Source of the DNA: Terebella lapidaria
Lineage: Eukaryota > Annelida > Polychaeta > Terebellida > Terebellidae
DNA: 64,000 nucleotides
NCBI GenBank assembly: GCA_949152475.1
Contig: OX424566.1
Coordinates: 10,687,177-10,751,176 of the forward strand
Reading direction: 5' to 3'
Shown here: in pieces, positions 11,501 to 19,051 of the stretch
Position numbering within the stretch: the first letter of the stretch is position 1
How the letters are laid out: every line of letters starts with the position of its first letter
The notes under the pieces: generated by a model
The model's database searches: none
What the model was told of the DNA's origin: nothing
The model's input: the letters and a program-made list of their open reading frames with translations, nothing else
Translations under genes and position numbers: made by a program

Positions 11501-14470
11501 CATTTCCATTTCGTGAAAACACGAACTCAAGTGGACGTGAAATTAAAGAAGTTTACAGTATTTCTAAACAGAGAGAACGAACATGTAAAAGTCATTATTG
11601 CGAAGAAGTGCCAACATTTAATTGTCTCAGTTGCATTAGTATAAATTTAAACATTTGCAGAAATTTCATTCAATCCCCAGATGAAATATGCAAAGTTCAA
11701 AATAACATATAAACATTTATAATAATATGAGTAAAACACTGAAATGAACAAGATTGAAAAATCAGAGTATTTACCATTTTCTGTTCATATCATTGCAATA
11801 CTGAAAGATATCATGTTATAAACAAGCATAATTAGCCTGACATTCAAACCGCAATTCTCTACCCAATTTCATACTTTATCGCAACAATCGAAAAAGTTGG
11901 CAATCTACAGCATATTAAATTTCAGTCCAAAACGGCATCTCAGGAATCTGAGTAGGTCCATACTCCGCCAAGAACGGAACATATTGAAATCAAGACATTG
12001 CACAACTACAAGAACAATCAAATTCACTAAACCTTTTGCGGAGCTTAAAAGAAAAAGTTGAAGTTTGTCACGATATCATTCACCATCGCAATAATAAGAG
12101 CGAAAAATCAAGCATTATAATCATTAAAATGTAACACATTTACAATACCCACACTTACAAAGTTGACAATTACATTACAGGGGTATTTTTTCAGGTATGC
12201 ACTGACCACTCGTTGGCGCAGGTGTACAGGTGTAGGGAAATTGTGTTACAGGCTGCATTTGGTACATGCTCTGATTTCCGGAAGATAGATGAACAGGAGG
12301 CATGTGCGGAGCGAACAAAGCCTGTGTTATTTGTTGCTTTATTAACGATTTAATTACAGGGTCCTCCATCTGGCGCAATTCACTTGCGACGAAGTCGCCA
12401 AATGCCTTATCCGGGTCATTCGTGACTGGTATATGTACCTCCGTCACTGAATCGTTCAGTTTCCTAAGCATATCAATTTCTTCCTGCGAGTGTGTGAGGG
12501 CTTTCTTCTTCTTCCGCGGTGCTTTTTCGCTCTTTCTGCTGGATGAGGCGATCGTTCCGAGAGATTCACTTGCCGAGTCTGATTCGCTGGATTCGGATGT
12601 CGTCTGACTCCCCTCAGTGTCCTGGCTGAGCTGTAAAATATAATTATGCACTAGGCAAATTTTACTAGAATTATGATAAACGTTTCTGTGTATTACAGAT
12701 GCCATCATCGGATGAAGACTGGCAAGAAATTGCTAAAGAGTTTGAAGAGCGATGGAATTTCCCACTGTGTTTAGGAGCCCTCGATGGCAAACATGTTGCT
12801 ATCCGACCACCAGGAAACAGCGGTTCAACATACTTCAACTATAAGCAGTATTTCAGCATTGTTCTGATGGCGTTAGTTGATGCTGATTACCAATTCAGAT
12901 ATGTTGATGTTGGGTGCCAGGGACGGATATCGGATGGGGGTGTGTTCAAGCATTCATCACTCGGAAAGGTACGTATATAGGGCTGTAAAGCGGAAGTACT
13001 CATCGATGGGAAATTCCAATGAATTTATTCGCCCTGGGGATAAGCACCTGACGCCTCCCTATCTTTTAACATGGGGGTGTATTTAAATTGGTGATTTTAA
13101 GCATATAAACGATATCTTTAGTGTGTTTTAGTATCCATACATGATGTATATATACAAACACTGTTGTAAAAGATAAAAATTGTACAATTCCAGAGCTTAT
13201 GAACGATTCGAAGGGGTACTGAAAAAATCGGCACTTCAAATAAAACATTGCTATAGCTAAACTGCTGGCAGGCGGCCTGTTATTTGAACGAATATTGGCA
13301 AATGTGTACCTGCTTTGTACTTTCGCTACAGTTATTTGACATAAGACATGTTATTTCAGCAGTTATTGACGTTGTTAGAAATGAGCGATAATAAGGTTTA
13401 TCCCCAGCGACGCCTTATTCACGAAAATTTCATTGGAATTTACCACCGATCATACTTCCGCTTTACAGCCCTATATATGATGTGCGAACCTTTTCCATAT
13501 ATAGCGTCCAAAAAAAGAAAAAAATGAGAAACATATTTTTGAAATTTTAGATTTTTGAATGTTCGCTTTTTTCTAACTTTTGAGTTTTTGTTTTCTCGAT
13601 TTTTGATTCTGCAAAGGTTCGACTTTTCGTTTTTTCGAATTTTCGAAAATTTCGAAAGAAAAAGATGAAATCAAGAAGTAAAAAAAAAAAACAATTCAAA
13701 AATCAAAATTTGGAAAATATTTTTCAGGATTTTGAAAAAAAATAAATGTAAAAATGAAACACTTTAAAAAAAAGTAACTGGCCGTTCTGCGCTTCCGTAT
13801 ATACGGGATATTTATGGAAAACCAGTCCAAAATAAATTATGATCGATGTGAGAAACATATAGCATGTTCATTAGTTTGTCAGTTCCTTTACTGTGTTATT
13901 TGATAGGCAATCGAGAAAAGAAGTATCGAATTCCCATCACCAAAGAAGCTCCCAGGGATGTCAGATGCCTTGCCTTATGCCATAGTGGCGGACGACGCTT
14001 TCCAGCTGACAAAGGAAGTAATGAAGCCATTTTCACACAGAAAACTCACCAGAAAGCAGAGGATCTACAACTACAGGTTGTCACGCGCCCGACGCGTTGT
14101 AGAGAATGCGTTTGGAATCTTAGCTAATCGGTTCAGGGTCCTCCAGACTACGATCAATCTGCGACCAGAGACGGTTGAGAAGGTAGTTTTGGCTTGTTGT
14201 GTACTCCACAACTATCTCAGAGTGCACTCCAGTGCACGACATGTGTACATGCCCCCTGGCTCGGTTGACGCGGAGACGAATCAGCACCAGATCATCCCTG
14301 GTTCATGGAGGAGTGACAACAACAAAAGCCAGAAGACACCTTCTGGTTTAACGCCGCTACAGAAGAACGGCAAAAATCACTCCTCTGCTGCAAAAAGCAT
14401 CAGAAATGCATGGTGTGAATACTTTAATTCACCCCAAGGATCTGTCAGTTGGCAAAATGAGATTGTCTAA
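5213..14470 (+). CDS. Harbinger DDE transposase, four exons, 430 aa
   Basis: Exons 5213-5555, 10011-10126, 12699-12968 and 13907-14470 join in frame across GT-AG introns of 4,455, 2,572 and 938 bp. The product cuts and rejoins transposon ends in the nucleus through an RNase H-like DDE fold. A basic stretch (residues 19-34) may serve nuclear entry. A helix-turn-helix-like part follows (about 95-145). The likely catalytic residues are D182 (LGALDGKHVAI), D272 (YAIVADDAFQL) and E309 (RRVVENAFGIL), all present. Length is usual for the family. The ATG at 5213 was chosen as the first in-frame ATG after the left inverted repeat. No stop or frameshift was seen. Exons 3 and 4 lie within intron 2 of the opposing MADF gene. 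Splice sites are read from sequence and family alignment, not from RNA. Confidence 0.9.
5884..9613. mobile_element. TCAAGGTCA-array element(s) with terminal hairpin, inside transposase intron 1
   Basis: It starts with TAGCCAAAGGGCTAAGAAAG next to AGGTTACCGGAC. Degenerate tandem units of roughly 90-150 bp built around TGACCTTGAAAATGAGGTCA and TCAAGGTCA follow (5950-7490 and 8340-8880). A tail of AAATGGCCGCCA and GACGGACGG tracts ends in the hairpin CGGACC-ATA-GGTCCG (9299-9313). A second partial tail repeats the end at 9325-9613. Related copies lie at 44.6-49.0 kb. A 3' hairpin followed by CTAA recalls Helitrons, but the GGTTACCGGAC ends are also inverted, so the class is left open. No open frame for a replication or integration enzyme was seen. 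Confidence 0.6.
7753..8253. mobile_element. TA-flanked MITE with CGCGAAATT-rich ends
   Basis: The ends CTGTAAAA and TTTTACAG are inverted and flanked by TA on both sides (7751-7752 and 8254-8255). The inverted similarity continues imperfectly through several TTTCGCG motifs. It sits inside the TCAAGGTCA element, which itself sits inside the Harbinger intron. It has no coding capacity. Confidence 0.6.
9631..9850. repeat. Short tandem repeat, about 55-63 bp period, four copies
   Basis: Four imperfect units share TATAGTATAATGCCAGTGAA, followed by AACGGTCATTTAGATAGATA. They lie between the TCAAGGTCA element and transposase exon 2. Confidence 0.6.
10011..10126 (+). CDS. Transposase exon 2 (helix-turn-helix-like region)
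   Basis: Encodes residues 115-153, including SYQFRVGRSTISEIVPETC, the conserved passage that follows LATGES in Harbinger transposases. The acceptor ends TTGATTACAG and the donor is GTACTC. The exon restores the frame left by exon 1 exactly. Confidence 0.88.
10127..12174. other. Transposase intron 2, part upstream of the MADF last exon
   Basis: AT-rich non-coding DNA. It holds a CGCGAAATT-rich MITE fragment at about 10600-10727 and a complete small MITE at 11360-11558. Open frames here (for example 10352-10711) lack any recognisable motif. Confidence 0.5.
11360..11558. mobile_element. Small TA-flanked MITE in transposase intron 2
   Basis: Inverted ends CTGCAAAC / GTTTACAG are flanked by TA (11358-11359, 11559-11560). 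Subterminal TTTCGCGTCCAC and GTGGACGTGAAAT are mirrored. It is related in style to the 7753-8253 element. Confidence 0.5.
12175..12630 (-). CDS. MADF gene exon 3 (linker, basic patch, BESS)
   Basis: Encodes 151 residues with the Ser/Glu-rich linker, PRKKKK and the BESS motif. The acceptor is ATTTTACAG and the stop TAA is at 12175-12177. It lies wholly in transposase intron 2, with 68 bp separating it from transposase exon 3 on the other strand. Confidence 0.87.
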   Translation of the reverse strand, partial: LSQDTEGSQTTSESSESDSASESLGTIASSSRKSEKAPRKKKKALTHSQEEIDMLRKLNDSVTEVHIPVTNDPDKAFGDFVASELRQMEDPVIKSLIKQQITQALFAPHMPPVHLSSGNQSMYQMQPVTQFPYTCTPAPTSGQCIPEKIPL

Positions 14471-17400
14471 ATGACAATGTACACGACTTAGTGTACTGTT
14501 GCCCTACTGTTATGGAAAAATGCAGATTTTTATGTTCTATTGGTTGCGGGAAGGGGGGGGGGGGGGCACGAATACATTAATACACAGAGTTTGTTACTGT
14601 AAAATTCCACCCGATGACTATGTATCTGCGTGAGGCAAAATTTGTTAATCAACTGTTTCACGTTGGCCACCTGTTCCGCGTTGTTGCTGATTTCGTCAGA
14701 ACAACTGTGCTTGCAATTTTTAATGAGAATCTGAGGCCGTATAGCGTCCAGAAGGCCGGTTCGGAGTCAACGTTGGAGTTCCGTTCCAAATACTGCCTCG
14801 GGTTATGGCTTGCACTGGTTATCGCACTTCTGCTTTCAATCGAACTATTGCATGTACTGATTGTCGAGATTATTAAAATGATGATTCGACCAATAAATAT
14901 CAACTATTATCAATACACCACTGAGAAATTCCGATATTCTGTGGAACTATTGTTGTACGCAAATACTTTGTGTATCTGTATGAATTTATCGCATTTTACA
15001 AGGAACTCGTCGAAACTCCAGTGTATTTCTTACCATAATACCGCGGACCCTGTAAGAAACGAAGAATTATAATTTTAACCAACAATAACGCGGAATGGGT
15101 GGCCACCGTGTAGTTAGTGACAAATTTCAATGTAGTCAAATGCATTACTAGAATATGTACATGTAACACTATCTCCTCGTACGAAATTGATGCATTCAAT
15201 ATCTGTGTACCTATCGACACATATTGTGACTAAATACTTGCAATAAAATAACACTACTCACTTTCATGTTACTTCGACTCTCCTTGGCCACAATGTTCTT
15301 TTTCAAGAAGTTGAGCCTCCTGGTTAGCCATTTCTGACGCTCAGTCAATTTTTTTCCCTTTGACCCGCTCGGTTCAAACTTCAACGTCTTTGAGTACTGC
15401 GTTCGGAGTGACCGCATGCGGGATGTTATCTCCTTCACTGTGGAATAAAGAGGATTTATATTTCAAATGTTTTCGGTGATTAAGTTACGGTTTACCTACA
15501 GTACTCACTTAGTAAATTTTCTCCCCTCGTAAAAAATCAATTAGCCTGAGGTCTAAGATAGGTTAACAGTTATAACAAAACTGGAAAACTAATCAGAATA
15601 ATTGAATGCTTGAGAGATGGTTAATCGATACAGTATAATTCTTGGAGGAACATTTGGGGGGGGGGGGGGGGGGGGGTTGCTCGATCCGACCCTGATAATT
15701 GTGATGACATGTTCCATCATCCTAATATTTGTGATGACATGTGTGGAATTAAATTTTCACCACAGACCGTGATTCTACAGGGAAAGAAGCCTCTTCCATT
15801 TTTAATAGTTTATTTTATATTTTACCGTTATAAGTTATTGGTGCTGCATTTTTACAAAATATATAGGGTGGGTACTTCCTTACTGACATTTTACTACTAA
15901 ACGAAACATTTAAATAAATGCGACCTGTTTGCCTTTATATTGACAGAATATTGATTATCTCTTCTGAAACAATTGTTTAATCTCCCATGGTAATATGGAA
16001 TAATATTGTACAATTCAACATAAATTATATATATACGGCTTTACATTCACCAGTATTCTACAATCTGTGAAACAAAATAACGAGGTTTTAATACTAGTAT
16101 ACTGTAGTGGGCGAGGGTGCATCCGGTGCGCCAAGGGCACACATACAGTTGTAACATACACCTCATAAATCATGTTTAGTAAAGTACTGAAATCCACCAA
16201 TTTCTTCCGAGCTTTAAGGCGCCCCAACCCCTCAGTCAGGAATGTTAATATATTTATGAACATCTGAACTATACAAATATAGTAAAGAACGCCTGAAATC
16301 ATCTGAAATACTATGCCTAAAAATCCAACTCGGCTTACCTCCAGACCGAAATGAGTAAGCCTAGCCCCATAACAAATACAGCTGTACTTTGTACACTATT
16401 GTAAACTATAAACTACACCTAATAGATATCCTCTGGGATACCAGAATATCCAAAACTTTCCCAAGAAGCTTACTAATAATTACGGCCCCGAACCGAGAGG
16501 AGCTATAATCGCGTTTAGGCTTGAAAATATAAAATGCCCCCTCCACCATGCCAAATTCCTGGATCCGCTCCTGTTATATGGATACAATAGTAAGTTGAAC
16601 GAGATGTTGCATGACTACCTACTTAGCTCAGTTTTACTGTATCAGCAATACGTGTAGTATCTAAACGCACGGTAACTATGGTTACATCAGCGTAGCCGTG
16701 TATAGAAATGCGTGATCATCACGTGGCGTTTAGGGTACACTGGGACAACACAGTCCCGGCACATATCTCCCATTGATCTTCCCAACCAATATAGCTCATT
16801 GTTACCAACTTACGATATAGCCTAACATACCGATGCCGGCTTAGTCCAGTCTGGCCTTGGTGGATGACCATTAAAACTCGACATGTAGGACTGATTCAAC
16901 CAAGACTAATCAATGGCTAATATATGTAGGTCTACCTCATACAACTTAAATTATGCGTCATGCGTAGACAAGTTGTGTACATCAAGTTTAGCTTTTTGTG
17001 CATAAATCTAGATAATATTAAGCATATATGGTGTACGTATGGTACATGACACCTCAATTGCTAGCTTACATGTAGGCCTACTCGTCCACTGCACAAATGC
17101 ATTTCCAAAATGCTGGCAAATTATTTTCACGATGTGGGCAACTAACACTTGCATTGATTGTGGAAGAACACAAAATGTCTGTAATTTACAGCTCAACGTC
17201 GGGTGACAGAATTTTGAATTTCGAAAGCACCCTTCCGGATTCATACGGCACTCTGAATGCCATTCCTTCGACAGTCACGACCCTATCCACTCAGCCTTTG
17301 GAAATCTGACACTTTTTTGATGAGAAAAAATACTAATGAAATTTCCGGGCTCGCTTTCGTCGCACTTCACGCTGATCGACACCCCTTGTCCCGAATTCAT

Positions 17401-18451
17401 GGATCTACCCCTTATACTGTACCTGAGGATTTACAGATACCAGATATCGTTAATTTTTTAGTGATGTATTGTGGCATCATTAAACATGTTTTCTATCCAG
17501 GTCTACTATTTTTTTTAATGCAGACGATTTATAGAAAGGAAACGAATATGCATGTGTTGTAAATAAATTTTCTTGTTTATGTTAGCCTACTAACATGTTA
17601 GGCCTTATGTCAGCCTGAACCAAAGTCATTGGCTATGTGGAAATTTGATCCCCATGTAAAGTATGATATTCAAAATGAATGCCATTAAACCCGTCAGCCT
17701 TTTTTTTTTATCTCTGGCCAATATAAGGCTATTCAAATAGCCAGCTCCAGGTGGCTCTGATATCGCCCTGTAAGCCTACCATTGGTGTAGCATACACCTG
17801 GAGCTAACTTGGAGAAAGTTACCCTACACCTGTGTGAGGAACAGGAGTGGCTCATTTCTTTCGAAGGTTTTCTTATATTTTCTGTCTATTATAAAAAAGA
17901 AGAACTGCTGATAAATATCCCAACAAACATATGTAGCATGAACGCTGTGCCCGGGTCTCCCCTACATGGATGTTATTTGAAATCCAATGCACGGTAGGCC
18001 TATACGTATTGGGTAAATTGCCCTTTCCTTCATCAGATTTTATAACCTTACAGCTGGTAAAAATGCCTACATTTGAGGTGTCGGTTTATGGACTCACTTT
18101 CGTGAATCAACCTAGATCCAGATCGATATCAGTACTGCAGCATGGTGTGGGCTTAATATGTTAGTCGACGTTCGTGACTTTGGGCCTACATTTTAGAAAT
18201 GGATAATGCACTGGTCAACATCGGCAGTGAGCTCAGTGTACTAGTAATTAATATTTTAGTGAACCATATTTAGTAGATCTATGCCCACTCAGTTGTAAAT
18301 TACCAGATGTTTGTAGCTTCTCAGAGATGGTCGTCAGCGCCGAGGCTCTTTTGTCTCTGTTCCTGTATTCTGAACTGCTAACATCAAAGAGCGAGGGAGT
18401 CATTTCCCAGATGTCCACAAGATTATCGTCGGCAGCCTGTGTCCACTCCAT
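12175..18451 (-). CDS. MADF-BESS DNA-binding protein of the Harbinger, three exons, 259 aa
   Basis: Minus-strand exons 18304-18451, 15262-15437 and 12175-12630 join in frame over GT-AG introns of 2,866 and 2,631 bp. A MADF domain (about residues 8-105, starting DDNLVDIWEMTPSLFDV and continuing VKEITSRMRSLRTQYSKTL) should bind DNA. An acidic/serine region, a PRKKKK basic patch (about 146-151) and a BESS motif (about 182-214, FGDFVASELRQMEDPVIKSL) follow; BESS motifs mediate protein contacts. In Harbingers the accessory Myb/MADF-type protein is known to help the transposase reach the nucleus and the transposon ends. That role here is inferred. The first ATG lies about 200 bp inside the right inverted repeat. 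No stop or frameshift interrupts the model. Confidence 0.88.
12631..12698. other. 68 bp spacer holding two opposed splice acceptors
   Basis: The plus strand ends TATTACAG, the acceptor of transposase exon 3. The minus strand ends ATTTTACAG, the acceptor of MADF exon 3. Both branch regions must fit within these 68 bp or overlap the opposing exon. Confidence 0.75.
12699..12968 (+). CDS. Transposase exon 3 (first catalytic Asp)
   Basis: Encodes residues 154-243 with LGALDGKHVAI and DVGCQGRISDGGVF, both hallmarks of the Harbinger nuclease. The acceptor is TATTACAG and the donor GTACGT. Phase is 0 at both sides. A MITE begins 11 bp after the exon end. Confidence 0.92.
12980..13471. mobile_element. 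MITE in transposase intron 3
   Basis: Perfect 19 bp inverted ends (GGGCTGTAAAGCGGAAGTA and complement) extend imperfectly to about 75 bp. They are flanked by TATATA-type sequence consistent with a TA duplication. The 492 bp element makes up half of the intron and starts only 11 bp after the end of exon 3. Confidence 0.75.
13907..14470 (+). CDS. Transposase exon 4 (second Asp, Glu, C-terminus)
   Basis: Encodes residues 244-430 with LPGMSDALPYAIVADDAF and ARRVVENAFGILANRFRVL, then the usual CCVLHNYLR passage. It ends at TAA 14468-14470. The acceptor is read as TTTGATAG because AIEKRSIEFPSPKKLPG fits the family directly after HSSLGK. The polypyrimidine tract is modest, so the exact start is the least certain joint. 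Confidence 0.88.
   Translation, partial: AIEKRSIEFPSPKKLPGMSDALPYAIVADDAFQLTKEVMKPFSHRKLTRKQRIYNYRLSRARRVVENAFGILANRFRVLQTTINLRPETVEKVVLACCVLHNYLRVHSSARHVYMPPGSVDAETNQHQIIPGSWRSDNNKSQKTPSGLTPLQKNGKNHSSAAKSIRNAWCEYFNSPQGSVSWQNEIV
14471..15261. other. Downstream of transposase, within MADF intron 2
   Basis: Contains a G run at 14555-14567 and open frames in both strands that overlap each other and match nothing known. CAATAAAATA at 15241 is a possible distal poly-A signal for the transposase, but this is a weak call. Confidence 0.4.
15262..15437 (-). CDS. MADF gene exon 2
   Basis: Encodes the C-terminal half of MADF (RMRSLRTQYSKTLKFEP and KWLTRRLNFLKKNIV). The acceptor is TTCCACAG and the donor is the strong GTGAGT. 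Confidence 0.87.
15438..18303. other. MADF intron 1
   Basis: AT-rich DNA with a G run of about 20 near 15655-15676. No complete inner element or recognisable exon was found. Its base composition resembles the surrounding genome. Confidence 0.45.
18304..18451 (-). CDS. MADF gene exon 1
   Basis: Encodes residues 1-49 plus one base: the N-terminal half of the MADF domain (WTQAADDNLVDIWEM). The donor on the minus strand is GTAATT. The next codon is completed by exon 2 to give Val. Confidence 0.85.
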
Positions 18452-18496
18452 CTTGTCGATTCAACTGTCCGCATGTGGTCGGTCTATTTTGAAATT

Positions 18497-18526
18497 TCAC
18501 GTGACAATACTCACCATCGCGATTGG
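18497..18526 (-). promoter_or_regulatory. Right-end E-box and CCAAT upstream of MADF gene
   Basis: TCACGTGA (18497-18504) lies 46 bp before the MADF ATG, and CCAAT (complement of 18522-18526) just beyond. It mirrors the GTCACGTGAC at the left end, so both genes carry the same E-box close to their start codons. Function is inferred from position. Confidence 0.45.
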
Positions 18527-18534
18527 TTAATCAC

Positions 18535-18610
18535 ATGCGACTCAGTCGCATGAAATCGAACACGTTTGATACATGCGACTGAGTCGCACCTCACCTGCGA
18601 CTGAGTCGCA
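18535..18610. repeat. Right subterminal palindromes TGCGACTSAGTCGCA
   Basis: Three near-perfect 15 bp palindromes occur at 18536-18550, 18574-18588 and 18596-18610, with further GTCGCA hexamers inside the inverted repeat. Subterminal palindromes are the known kind of binding site for the accessory protein of Harbingers, so these are candidate MADF or transposase sites. Confidence 0.7.
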
Positions 18611-18651
18611 CGCCCATGTCACACTATGCGACCGGACATGCGACCGGGGAC

Positions 18652-18696
18652 CTGCGACTCGGTCGCTGCGACTGACTCGCATAGTCTGACGGCAGC
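18652..18696 (-). repeat. Harbinger right terminal inverted repeat
   Basis: 45 bp, the exact complement of 5032-5076, followed by the TTA target duplication at 18697-18699. Confidence 0.95.
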
Positions 18697-18699
18697 TTA
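18697..18699. repeat. Target site duplication, right (TTA)
   Basis: Matches 5029-5031. Joining the flanks gives CATCTTAAGATG, a perfect 12 bp palindrome. Confidence 0.8.
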
Positions 18700-19051
18700 A
18701 GATGAAATTCAAGTATCATTTGTGAATATATTTTGATACATATATTTATACATATAGATACATATATTTTGTGAGATCAGATCTGAACACGTGTCATTTT
18801 GTTTCTGTATTGTATTTGTTCATTAGATTTGTCACTGAAATTGTCCTTTGTTTACGAGAATCCAGTCATGGAAGATGACACTGACAATCAAACTGTACCT
18901 GTGGATCAACTCTCTGGTTATCATGTGTGACACACACATAGCTGGTGCGGTGTTGCTTAGGTCTATATTCATGTGTCAAATAACATAATATTGAGATCAC
19001 CTATAAATAAAGAAACACATATCTATAATATATAAGCTAATTATAAGGCCC

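Larger units (their letters stand above)
5032..18696. mobile_element. PIF/Harbinger DNA transposon, 13.7 kb, apparently complete
   Basis: Perfect 45 bp terminal inverted repeats (5032-5076, 18652-18696) enclose a DDE transposase gene on the plus strand and a MADF-BESS gene on the minus strand, the two-gene content known from animal Harbingers. TTAA is present on both sides, giving the 3 bp TTA (or TAA) duplication typical of the superfamily. Removing the element and one TTA restores the palindrome CATCTTAAGATG. Both genes join in frame over all inferred introns, so the copy looks intact and possibly able to move. Harbingers are usually about 3-6 kb. The excess length lies in the introns, which hold at least four other elements. 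Confidence 0.93.
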
